Below are positions 22,463-30,700 of a stretch of 32,158 nucleotides of DNA, in pieces. Where the stretch lies: assembly GCA_002309255.1 (NCBI GenBank), contig DBXI01000069.1, positions 1-32,158 on the forward strand. The letters run 5' to 3'. Source of the stretch: Bacteroidales bacterium UBA1216. Its GTDB lineage: Bacteria; Bacteroidota; Bacteroidia; Bacteroidales; Paludibacteraceae. Positions within the stretch are counted from its first letter, which is position 1. Every line of letters starts with the position of its first letter. Under the pieces are notes generated by a model. That model was not told the origin of the DNA. It searched no databases and saw only the letters and a list, made by a program, of their open reading frames with translations. The position numbers and the translations under genes were made by a program.

Positions 22463-22510
22463 CCATAGGGGCAATTCCGACACAACACGGGGTTGTCCTA
22501 TGGTTTTTAA
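22463..22510 (+). terminator. Terminator after the lipoprotein gene
   Basis: CCATAGGGGCAA (from 22463) pairs imperfectly with TTGTCCTATGG (22493-22503) and is followed by TTTTTAA. It lies about 56 bases after the stop at 22406. Confidence 0.65.
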
Positions 22511-22954
22511 TCACATTCCCAAATAAATTGTTGGAAATGTTGGTATTTTTTGATAAAACAAGAATCCGTTTAATCCGTAAAATCCGTACTCCACAAAAAT
22601 TCTCATCGCGACAGCACATTCTTCCCCACCATTTAGCGTCCATTCCCGACGGTCAACCGACAGTCAACCGACGGTCAAGGCTAACGTCAGTACAGGAACA
22701 CTACAATATTTACGTTATGCAGGCAGCCGAAAGGTATTGCCTGCTCATTCTTTGTCCGTTGCGTCGGAATCGGATTCCGACAACGGCTTTGTCGAATCAA
22801 GTTTCGTTAATTGCGTTCGAATACCGTTCGAACAACGGCTCATTAGAGCCGCCACTTTCTAACCTCCTTTTTGCAAAAATCTTCGTCCTACATTTGCAAA
22901 TGTCAGAAATTTTTCTTATTTTGCTACGCTCAAACGATTATTTTTATGAATTAT
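22511..22954. other. Intergenic stretch with palindromes and an 11-bp tandem repeat
   Basis: No convincing gene was seen. Three 11-bp units CGACGGTCAAC / CGACAGTCAAC / CGACGGTCAAG lie at 22647-22679. Two hairpins follow: GTCGGAAT-CGG-ATTCCGAC (22763-22781) and GTTCGAA-TACCG-TTCGAAC (22815-22833). Each right arm is followed by AACGGCT. A TTGCAAATG box near 22894 lacks a good downstream -7 box. Confidence 0.6.
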
Positions 22955-22985
22955 TTGCATATTTCAAAAAATTTTCGTAACTTTG
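22955..22985 (+). promoter_or_regulatory. Promoter for the gldD operon
   Basis: TTG at 22955-22957 (TTTGCATATTTC) and TAACTTTG at 22978-22985 are 20 bases apart, about 22 bases before the gldD start at 23007. Confidence 0.85.
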
Positions 22986-23006
22986 TAGGCGCAAACGATT
23001 TTACGG

Positions 23007-23579
23007 ATGCAAATAATTCGCCAAATAGTGCTCATTTTAGTGGCTCTCGGGCTGCTGGGTTGTGCGCGTCCGTCACAGCCGCGGCCTTACGGGTATTTCC
23101 GCATCGACGTGCCGGACTACGGCTATCGACAGTCAGCACTGGAGGGCTATCCGTACTGCTTTGAGTTTGCAGACATTGCCCGGATCGACACCAAGGTGGA
23201 TCACGCAGAGCCGTATTGGGTGGACATCGTCTATCCTTCGCTTAACGCGCGCATACATTGTAGTTACAAGCCTGTGCAGCACGACCTGGGCAAACTGACC
23301 GATGAGACCATCCGCATGGTGTTCGACCACGCCATCAAAGCCGATGCGATACCCGAACAGGGTTACACCAATCCCGAGCAACACGTCTATGGCGTCTATT
23401 ACGACCTGGAGGGCAACACCGCTTCGCCGGTGCAGTTCTTCCTCACGGACTCCACGCACCACTTCTTCCGCGCCGCGCTGTACTACAACAACATCCCCAA
23501 CGCCGATTCGCTGGCACCGGTTAACGAGATCATGCGCCGAGACATCCACCACCTGATTGAATCCTTCCGATGGCAATAG
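23007..23579 (+). CDS. gldD: Gliding-motility lipoprotein GldD homologue
   Basis: The 190-residue protein has a lipoprotein signal (LVALGLLGC, Cys19). The conserved GldD features follow: RPYGYFRIDVPDY, YPYCFEFADIARI, AEPYWVDIVYPSLNARIHCS, YKPV, HAIKADAIPEQ, VYGVYYDLEGNTASPVQFFL, TDSTHHFFRAALYYNNIPNA and DSLAPV, ending in HLIESFRW. In flavobacteria GldD is an envelope lipoprotein needed for gliding and linked to type IX secretion. Non-gliding Bacteroidales also keep it. It is first in a six-gene plus-strand operon. Its presence is compatible with, but does not prove, a type IX system exporting the tail-bearing proteins of this window. Confidence 0.92.
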   Translation: MQIIRQIVLILVALGLLGCARPSQPRPYGYFRIDVPDYGYRQSALEGYPYCFEFADIARIDTKVDHAEPYWVDIVYPSLNARIHCSYKPVQHDLGKLTDETIRMVFDHAIKADAIPEQGYTNPEQHVYGVYYDLEGNTASPVQFFLTDSTHHFFRAALYYNNIPNADSLAPVNEIMRRDIHHLIESFRWQ

Positions 23580-23664
23580 CGATCAAAGGAAGTCAAATAT
23601 TACCAATATAACCAATATTTTTCTTTTAGTCAAAAAAGGCCAAAAAAGATCCCAAAAATTACAG

Positions 23665-24363
23665 ATGGGAAAGATATATAAACATATTGCGGAGCGTGCA
23701 GGGCGGGGCGAAAAGATGCTCGTCCGGCTGATCGATCCCGACAAGTTCGATGCGTCCACCTTGTGCGAAGGCTTCGACTTCTACTTTGTAGGCGGCTCGA
23801 CGGGCGGCGATTGCAGCGAGGTGGTGCGCACCATTCACAAGGCATGCACTACGCCGGTCATCCTCTTCCCGGGCAATCCGCGGCAGTTCACAAGCGAGGC
23901 AGATGCCCTGCTCTTCCTCACACTGATGAACAGCCGTGACCCGCGGATATTGATTGACCCACACATCCAAAGTGCCGATGAGATCGTTGCCTCCGGTATA
24001 GAAACTATACCGATGGGATATATCCTCATCGACGGTGGCCGCGTCAGCACCACGCAAAAACTGACAGGAGCACAGCCCGTACCTCAGCAAAACACCGATG
24101 ACATCGTCCGGCTGGCACGCACCGCCCAGCTGCTTGGCAAACGCCTTATCTACCTCGAAGCCGGCAGTGGCGCCCTGACGCCTGTAAGCGCCGAAGTAAT
24201 CTGCGCTATTCGCCAAGCAATCGACCTGCCGTTGATAGTGGGCGGTGGCATCTGTTCGGTGCAGCAAATGTCCGATGCTTTCGATACCGGTGCAGACCTG
24301 GTGGTCATAGGCAATTACTTTGAACAGCATCCGGAAAGGATTCGGGAGTTTACAAGACGATGA
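23665..24363 (+). CDS. Geranylgeranylglyceryl/heptaprenylglyceryl phosphate synthase family protein
   Basis: The start is the ATG at 23665 (MGKIYKHIAERAGRGEKMLV); an in-frame start further up would overlap gldD. The 232-residue protein is a TIM barrel with the family's motifs: LIDPDKFDA near residue 25, VGGSTGG, PVILFPGNPRQ, then IPMGYILIDGG, LIYLEAGSGA and LPLIVGGGICSVQQMSDAFD. It transfers a prenyl chain to sn-glycerol-1-phosphate. Bacteroidetes carry such enzymes, with ether-lipid products whose role is poorly known. It overlaps the start of tadA by four bases. Confidence 0.93.
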   Translation: MGKIYKHIAERAGRGEKMLVRLIDPDKFDASTLCEGFDFYFVGGSTGGDCSEVVRTIHKACTTPVILFPGNPRQFTSEADALLFLTLMNSRDPRILIDPHIQSADEIVASGIETIPMGYILIDGGRVSTTQKLTGAQPVPQQNTDDIVRLARTAQLLGKRLIYLEAGSGALTPVSAEVICAIRQAIDLPLIVGGGICSVQQMSDAFDTGADLVVIGNYFEQHPERIREFTRR

Positions 24364-24794
24364 CCACAGATGAGAAATATATGAACCTTGCGCTCTACGA
24401 AGCGCAACTCGCCTACGAACAAGGCGAGATTCCTGTCGGCTGCGTCATTGTGGCGGACAATCAGGTTATCGGTCGCGGGCACAACCTGACGCAACTGCTG
24501 CACGATGTGACCGCCCATGCGGAGATGCAGGCTATTACGGCGGCCACGGAGACCTTGGGTGGCAAGTACCTGCAAGGTTGCACGCTGTACGTGACTGTCG
24601 AGCCATGCATCATGTGCGCAGGAGCGATAGGTTGGGCGCAGGTTTCACGCCTCGTCTATGGCGCAAGTGACCCCAAGCGAGGCTACCAGACATTTGCGCC
24701 CAAAGCGCTGCATCCGAAGTGCATAGTAACTGCCGGCGTGTTGGCCAACGAATGTCAAAAAATTATACAAGAATTCTTTCAAGCTAAACGATAA
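24360..24794 (+). CDS. tadA: tRNA-specific adenosine deaminase
   Basis: The 144-residue protein has the cytidine/adenosine deaminase zinc motifs HAEMQAI (His53, Glu55 as proton shuttle) and PCIMCAGAI (Cys83, Cys86). The start is MTTDEKYMNLALYEAQLAYE with EIPVGCVIV close behind, as in bacterial TadA. It converts A34 to inosine in tRNA-Arg(ACG). Its ATG overlaps the preceding stop by four bases and the next gene starts six bases after its own stop, so it is firmly inside the operon. Confidence 0.95.
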   Translation: MTTDEKYMNLALYEAQLAYEQGEIPVGCVIVADNQVIGRGHNLTQLLHDVTAHAEMQAITAATETLGGKYLQGCTLYVTVEPCIMCAGAIGWAQVSRLVYGASDPKRGYQTFAPKALHPKCIVTAGVLANECQKIIQEFFQAKR

Positions 24795-24800
24795 CAGACC

Positions 24801-26690
24801 ATGTCAAGGACACTGAAAACCATCCTTATCCTCGTCACCTATGTTGCACTGAGTGTGCTGACGGTGTACTTGTTTCCGCGCTACAACAACGCGTTCAACT
24901 ACCACTTTGAGGTAGGCAAGCCCTGGGGCTACGATCTGGTAACGGCGGAGTTTGACTTCCCGATCTACAAGACCGATGCCGAGATCCAGCAGCAACAGCA
25001 GGAGGCCATCCGCAGCGTCACGCCCTGCTTCAACAAGACCGCCGAGCTGCCCAATGGCATCTTCGTCATTTCGCTGGAGGACTACGACAAACTCAACACC
25101 GGCGGCTACAAACGCGTATCTATCCGCACCGGCAAGCATGAGGTCACCACCCTGCCCGTGGGCGAACTGATGACGCCCAAGTCGGCTTATGAGTGCTTGG
25201 GCAAGCAATGCGAACCGAACATCGTACCGGACACCTTGGCTAACAAACACCTCTACCAAAATGCCGTTGAGTCCGTGTCGCAGACCTTTGGTCTGGTGCA
25301 AGCAGGTGAGCGCATCATCGATCGCGGAGAGATCGTCACGGCACAAACCTATCAGATACTGACCTCCCTCGCCCGCGCCTATCAGGAGAAGAACATAACC
25401 CGCCAGCAAACCATATATGTGCAGATCGGCTATTTGGCACTGATCATGCTGCTGATAGCCCTGTTCGTACTCTATCTGGCAATTATGCGTCCTAACCTGT
25501 TCGGGCAGCTCAGGGCGACGCTGTTCTTCTGTCTGGTGATAGCTATCTTTATCACAGCATCGTTCCTTATTCTGCGGTTCACGGCGGATGATACATTGCT
25601 GTACATCGTGCCGTTTGCCTGGTTGGGTATCCTGACCTCGGTGTTCTATGACTCGCGTACCGCCCTGGCGCTGCATGTGATCACGCTGCTGATCGTTTCA
25701 CTGGCTACACCTTCACCGTTCCCGTTCCTATTCACACAGATGGTAGCGGCTATCGTGGTGATCTACTCGCTGCGTAAGATGACGCAGCGAGCGCATCTGG
25801 CACACACGGCGCTGATAGCAGGTGCGGCTTATGCGTTGGTCTATACCGCCTTGACGCTGACAACCACCGGATCGTATTCGCATCTGCAGCCGCGGATCTA
25901 CCTGTTCATCGCGGCCAACGTGGTGCTGATCATCTGCGCCTATGGTGTGATCTACCTGTTTGAGCGCGTGTTCGGGTTGGTGTCGGATGTGACGCTGCTG
26001 GAGCTGACGAATGTCAACTCCGATCTGATGCACCGCTTTGCCGAGGAGGCACCGGGTACGTTCCAGCACACCCTGCAGGTGAGCAACCTGGCTACCGAGG
26101 CAGCGAAGAAGATCGAGGCCAACTCCCTGCTGGTGCGTACCGGCGCGCTCTACCACGACATCGGCAAGCTGATGGCGCCACAGAACTTCACGGAGAACCA
26201 GCAGGGTGGCGACAACCCGCTCAACCGGATGACGAACACCGAGGCGGCGCGCACGGTGATTGAGCATGTAAGCAACGGACTGGCGCTGGCATCCAAGCAT
26301 CGGCTGCCACAGATCATCCGGTCGTTTATTGCCTCGCACCACGGCACATCGCTTGTGCGGTACTTCTACAACTCGGAGGCCAACGCCCATCCGGGGGAGA
26401 AGATCGACGAGAGTTTGTTCCGTTATCCTGGTCCCAAGCCGACGACGAAGGAGATGGCTATCCTGATGATGGCGGATGCCGTGGAGGCACGTAGCCGCAG
26501 CCTGAAAGAATATACAGAGGAGTCAATAGCGGAGATGGTGAACCAGATGATCGATTCGCAGATACAGGACGGTCAGTTCTCCGAGACCCCGCTGTCGTTC
26601 AGCGATGTGGAAGCTATCCGCGAGGTGTTCACCAGCAAGCTCATCGCCATCCACCACCAGCGCATCGCTTATCCTACACTCAACAAATAA
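24801..26690 (+). CDS. 7TM-HD family phosphodiesterase (PgpH-like)
   Basis: The 629-residue protein has an N-terminal membrane helix (about 7-25), an extracytoplasmic 7TMR-HDED domain (about 40-200, with RIIDRGEIVT near its end), seven or so hydrophobic segments between about 207 and 390, and a cytoplasmic HD domain. The HD domain shows FQHTLQVSNLA (His423), YHDIGKL (His452-Asp453), IASHHGTS and MMADAVEARS. PgpH in Listeria degrades c-di-AMP; the Bacteroidetes relatives are usually annotated as HDIG-domain proteins and are presumed to do the same. It is placed between tadA and queD with gaps of six and nine bases. Confidence 0.93.
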   Translation: MSRTLKTILILVTYVALSVLTVYLFPRYNNAFNYHFEVGKPWGYDLVTAEFDFPIYKTDAEIQQQQQEAIRSVTPCFNKTAELPNGIFVISLEDYDKLNTGGYKRVSIRTGKHEVTTLPVGELMTPKSAYECLGKQCEPNIVPDTLANKHLYQNAVESVSQTFGLVQAGERIIDRGEIVTAQTYQILTSLARAYQEKNITRQQTIYVQIGYLALIMLLIALFVLYLAIMRPNLFGQLRATLFFCLVIAIFITASFLILRFTADDTLLYIVPFAWLGILTSVFYDSRTALALHVITLLIVSLATPSPFPFLFTQMVAAIVVIYSLRKMTQRAHLAHTALIAGAAYALVYTALTLTTTGSYSHLQPRIYLFIAANVVLIICAYGVIYLFERVFGLVSDVTLLELTNVNSDLMHRFAEEAPGTFQHTLQVSNLATEAAKKIEANSLLVRTGALYHDIGKLMAPQNFTENQQGGDNPLNRMTNTEAARTVIEHVSNGLALASKHRLPQIIRSFIASHHGTSLVRYFYNSEANAHPGEKIDESLFRYPGPKPTTKEMAILMMADAVEARSRSLKEYTEESIAEMVNQMIDSQIQDGQFSETPLSFSDVEAIREVFTSKLIAIHHQRIAYPTLNK

Positions 26691-26699
26691 ACAACAACT

Positions 26700-27032
26700 A
26701 TGTATTATATACAGAAGACATTAACGATTTCGGCAGCACATAACTTGATGCTGAGCTATGAGAGCAAGTGCGAACAGTTGCACGGACACAACTGGGTCAT
26801 CACCGTATATTGCAAGGCCAAGGAGTTGAACAAGGACGGGATGGTGACCGACTTCACGCATATCAAGCGCGTGGTGAAGGACACCTTTGACCATAAGTAC
26901 ATCAACGATGTGCTGGACGTCAATCCCTCGGCGGAGAACATTGCCAAGTGGATCTGCGACCATGTGGAGAACTGCTACAAGGTAAGCGCGCAGGAAAGCG
27001 AAGGCAACATCGCGATTTATGAGAGAGATTAA
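26700..27032 (+). CDS. queD: 6-carboxy-5,6,7,8-tetrahydropterin synthase
   Basis: The 110-residue protein is of normal length. It has zinc ligands His14 (SAAHNL), His28 and His30 (LHGHNW), with catalytic Cys24 just before them (SKCEQLHGH). Further motifs are GMVTDFTHIK, FDHKYIND and the C-terminal glutamate region. It converts dihydroneopterin triphosphate to 6-carboxytetrahydropterin in the queuosine/7-deazaguanine pathway. It is followed 50 bases later by queE, the next enzyme of the same pathway. Confidence 0.95.
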   Translation: MYYIQKTLTISAAHNLMLSYESKCEQLHGHNWVITVYCKAKELNKDGMVTDFTHIKRVVKDTFDHKYINDVLDVNPSAENIAKWICDHVENCYKVSAQESEGNIAIYERD

Positions 27033-27082
27033 AGACCGGCTTCGCCTGAAAGAGCAAAGACCGCTACGCTGAAAGAACAAAG

Positions 27083-27649
27083 ATGTACCAAGTCAACGAG
27101 ATATTCTACTCGCTGCAGGGTGAGGGTTACCACACGGGGCGTGCGGCGGTGTTCGTGCGGATGGCGGGGTGTAACCTGCGGTGTACGTTCTGCGACACGG
27201 ATTTTGCGCATGGCGAGCCGATGAGTGCGGAGCAGATCGCTGATCGGGTGTTTACGTACAGCACGAGCCCGGATACCTTGATTGTTCTGACCGGTGGCGA
27301 GCCTACGCTGCAAGTGGATGAGGCGCTGACAGAGGCGCTGCACCGCCATGGGCAGATGATAGCAATCGAAACCAACGGCACGCACGCTGTGGCGGCAGGG
27401 GTGGATTGGATCACGGTTTCGCCGAAGATGGGTGCGCCGGTGGTGATGAGTATGGCCGATGAACTGAAGCTGGTGATGACCGACCAGCCGGAGAGCGAGA
27501 TTCAGAAGTGGCTGACGACCGTCAAGGCTCAGCACTACTACTTGCAACCTTGCTCGTGCAAGAACACGGCGGAGGTGGTGGCGTACATACAGCGACATCC
27601 CGAATGGCAGTTGTCGCTGCAGACGCACAAGTATATTAGTATTCAGTAG
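27083..27649 (+). CDS. queE: 7-carboxy-7-deazaguanine synthase, radical SAM
   Basis: The 188-residue protein has the family start VNEIFYSLQGEGYHTGR and the radical-SAM cluster AGCNLRCTFCDTDF (Cys30, Cys34, Cys37). It also has LTGGEPTLQ (SAM binding) and IETNGTHAV. The length is typical of the short QueE type. It rearranges the product of QueD into the 7-deazaguanine ring. The gap from queD contains an imperfect repeat (AAAGACCGSCT-CGCCTGAAAG type, twice). queC and queF are not in the window. Confidence 0.95.
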   Translation: MYQVNEIFYSLQGEGYHTGRAAVFVRMAGCNLRCTFCDTDFAHGEPMSAEQIADRVFTYSTSPDTLIVLTGGEPTLQVDEALTEALHRHGQMIAIETNGTHAVAAGVDWITVSPKMGAPVVMSMADELKLVMTDQPESEIQKWLTTVKAQHYYLQPCSCKNTAEVVAYIQRHPEWQLSLQTHKYISIQ

Positions 27650-27683
27650 TCAGAGATCAGAAGTCAGAGATCAGAAGTCAGAT
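27649..27683. repeat. Heptanucleotide array after queE, 5 units
   Basis: Five 7-bp units start at the last base of the queE stop: GTCAGAG, ATCAGAA, GTCAGAG, ATCAGAA, GTCAGAT. The TCAG core and 7-bp period match the coding-strand TCAGCNN arrays in the SpoIIE gene at 1143-1170 and 2274-2315. Confidence 0.85.
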
Positions 27684-27689
27684 GAAAGT

Positions 27690-27716
27690 AAATGGGGCGC
27701 GGTGAGCGTCCCATTT
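27690..27716 (+). terminator. Terminator of the gldD-queE operon
   Basis: AAATGGGGCGC (27690-27700) pairs with GCGTCCCATTT (27706-27716), 11 pairs with one G-U, loop GGTGA, followed by GCTTTG. Confidence 0.75.
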
Positions 27717-27727
27717 GCTTTGATGGA

Positions 27728-27762
27728 TGAGGTGTGTGCCAAGCGGGTTGGCACACACCTCA
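27728..27762 (-). terminator. Perfect 15-bp hairpin between convergent genes
   Basis: TGAGGTGTGTGCCAA (27728-27742) is fully complementary to TTGGCACACACCTCA (27748-27762), loop GCGGG. It lies ten bases beyond the stop of the giant minus-strand gene and just after the plus-strand terminator, so it can serve both directions. Confidence 0.85.
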
Positions 27763-27772
27763 TTGTAGGAGA

Positions 27773-30700
27773 TTAGCGGAGCGGTTGGCCAGTTACGTCG
27801 TAACGGATGCCGTTGCGCTCGATGACGAGTCGACCGTTCTGGATGTACTTGGTTACGTGCTCGGAGGTGGTGGTATCCAGAGCTGTAGCCGTTGACGTGT
27901 ACTCCAGGTGGATGTTGTAGGTGTTGCCGTCTGCATCCATCAGTGCGCCTTCCACAATAACGGTCTTTCCTTCCTGGCGGAGAGCGATCTGCCCTTGTCC
28001 ACCGGCGAAAGATATCTTGCTACCCGTAGCCAGAACTTGGACGTACGTGAAATTCAGATCCATCTCACTCAGGTCATATGTACCCGGAGCCTCGGTAACA
28101 GAATCATTGTTCGAAAGCGAGATACCATAGATGTCGTTCTGTCCGTAGATCTGCCACCATCCAACTTCCTGCGTGTTGTCAAGATAAGTGAGGCTATCTG
28201 TGATGGTGATGTCGATAACAGCGGGTTGGGGTTTGTCACCGATGTAGAAGAATCCGCCTGTGTAGAAGGTCTCCCATTCGCTGTTGCCAAGAGGACGGAA
28301 GTAGATGGTCTTTTCGCCAGCGTGCGCAGCATCAACAACATAGTTGTTGTTCTCGCCACCCGGGAACCATGTTTGTCTCTCGCCTTGTACAGATACGACT
28401 TTCAGTTCGTTGCCATCTGCCAGGTTGGCGTTGAGTTGGTACTCTCCTTCTGCGTACGGATTGAGTTTGAAGAGATAGTCATCAGCCGGAGTCCAGTCGT
28501 TGAAGGAGCCAACAAGGTAGTAGTTAATTGCCGCCTCTACGCTATAGGTCAGGGTGATGGCGTAGTTGATACCATCATCGCCTACAAGCGTACCATAGAT
28601 GATTGCAAGATTACTTGTATCCTGTACCCCATATACCAGTTCGATTGAGCCATCAACGAATCGGAGAGTATCCGTTTGTGTCGTATCCGGTACGATGTAC
28701 GAGTAAGCAGGATCCAGTTCGGCTGCCGTATAGACGCCTTGAGCTTGTGTGATCTCGGTGCTCAGGTTCGAGAATACGATCTTAGTTACACCTACGTTAG
28801 CCTGCATGAGCCACCAGCCTGTTGATGCTACTTGGTCGACATATATATAGGCAGGATAATTGACCTCGACGGTTTGCACAGCTTTCAGGTGTGACACGTA
28901 GATAGCGTTCTTGGCCTCAATTGTGCCGTTGTAGTCGAGATAGATAGCCTTCAGGGTGAGGGTGTCACCTTCGGCGATGTTCATCGACTGGAACTGTTTT
29001 GCTACGCCATCAGCGGTGAGCAGACCATAGATATATACCTTTACGTCCGGATTGCCGATCTCCACGAGGTCAAAGTTTCCATAGGTGGTATCTGCGATCT
29101 TTGCGACAACACCGGTGAGGATGCAGGTGTCCTTGGTGTTCTTGAGCTCGAGGAACTCAGCGATAGTCTTATCGCCGAGGTTAAGCGGAGCAACACCTTT
29201 GACGCGTGAGATGAAGATAGCGGCTTTCACTTCCGGTTTGGTGTTGTACTCGTAGTAAACAGCCTTGATTGTCAGGATGTCGCCAGCTGTTACGTCGAGT
29301 GACGGGAACTGTCCGGCTTGTCCGTCAGCAGTGAGCAGATAGTAGATTTGAACATATACGTTCTCGTCGTTCTGGTCAACCAGGTTGAAGATGCCATTTG
29401 TGGCATCCGTTATCTGCGCCACCACGCCGGTCAGGATGCAGGTGTCCTTGAAGTTACGTAGTGCGAGGAAGTCGGCGATGGATATTTCTCCGAGGTTCGT
29501 TGGCGGAACTTCGTCCTTCTCAATAATCTTGCATGTGCATCCAGCTGCGATCTCGGGTGCACTATTGTATCGGGTGAGTGAACCTGTTACCTCTACTTTG
29601 TCACCAACAGCAGGTATCTGGTCAGCACTTTCGGGAACAACTTGATAAGCCTGTAGCACCTTGCCGCCGTCCTTTGTGTCCGCCATCCAGAACACCATGT
29701 TGTTCGTTGATGCGTTGTAGTGAACATCAATAGCAGTTACATAACCGATGAGGTTGTACGAAGCGCCATTGTTGAAGGGTTCATCGTTAGCCGATACACT
29801 CAATGCTGCTTGTGCAGCTGTTGCGCAGTTGGTAACTTCGATCACAGCGGTTTTGATGATCTTGCATGTGCCGCCTGCGTCAAACTCCGGTGTGCCGTTG
29901 TAGTTCTTGATCTTACCAGTTACCTCAACTAAGTCACCCTGCTTCGGCAGTTTGTCAGCACTTTCGGGAACAACCCTGTATGCTTGCAGCACTTGTCCGC
30001 CGACTTGGGTGTCAGCCATCCAGAACGTGAGGTTGTTAAAATTGCTATTGTACGGTGTAACGACCTGTGTTACGTATCCGCGGAGAGTGAACTCAGCACC
30101 GTCGTTGAGATAGGTGTTGCTTGCCAGTGCCTTTACAGCCTCAGCAGCTGCAGCGCAGGTGTTGATTTCAACTGTTTCTTCTGCCGGGATGAAGAAGAAT
30201 CCGCCCTCGTGGAACGCTTCCCAAGCAGTGTTGCCTTCCGGACGGAAGTAAACGATCTTGTCACCGGCGTGATCGGCATCAATGACGTAGTCATCCTGAT
30301 CAGCGGGATACCACTCGGTGATTGCGTTATTCTCCACTTTCGCCACCTTAATCCTGCTGTTTTCCACCAGACTGTGCTCAAGGATGTACTCTCCAGCAAC
30401 GGATGTGCTTTCCTTGAACAAGTATGCAGTGTCGGGCAGCCAAGCGTAGAATGAACCAACAAGATAGTATCCGTCAACCAGTTGCTCTGCAGCGGGATAA
30501 GTGAGAGTGAGAGAATTGTCGGCATATGTCCATGTAAAGGTGTAGATACCGGTAGCATCGGCTGTGAAATACATGTTATCAATATTCTCCGTGATGCCGG
30601 TGGCTGTGTTTTCTGCACGGCTGAATCCATGTCCATTGCCCAACCAGGTCGATGCCACAAGAACCTTGAATACATAGTACACTCCCTTTGACAATTCAAC

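Noticed and set aside
24804..25676. A 290-residue minus-strand frame opposite the PgpH-like gene
   Set aside because: It is a Gln/Arg/His-rich shadow of a clear membrane protein gene.
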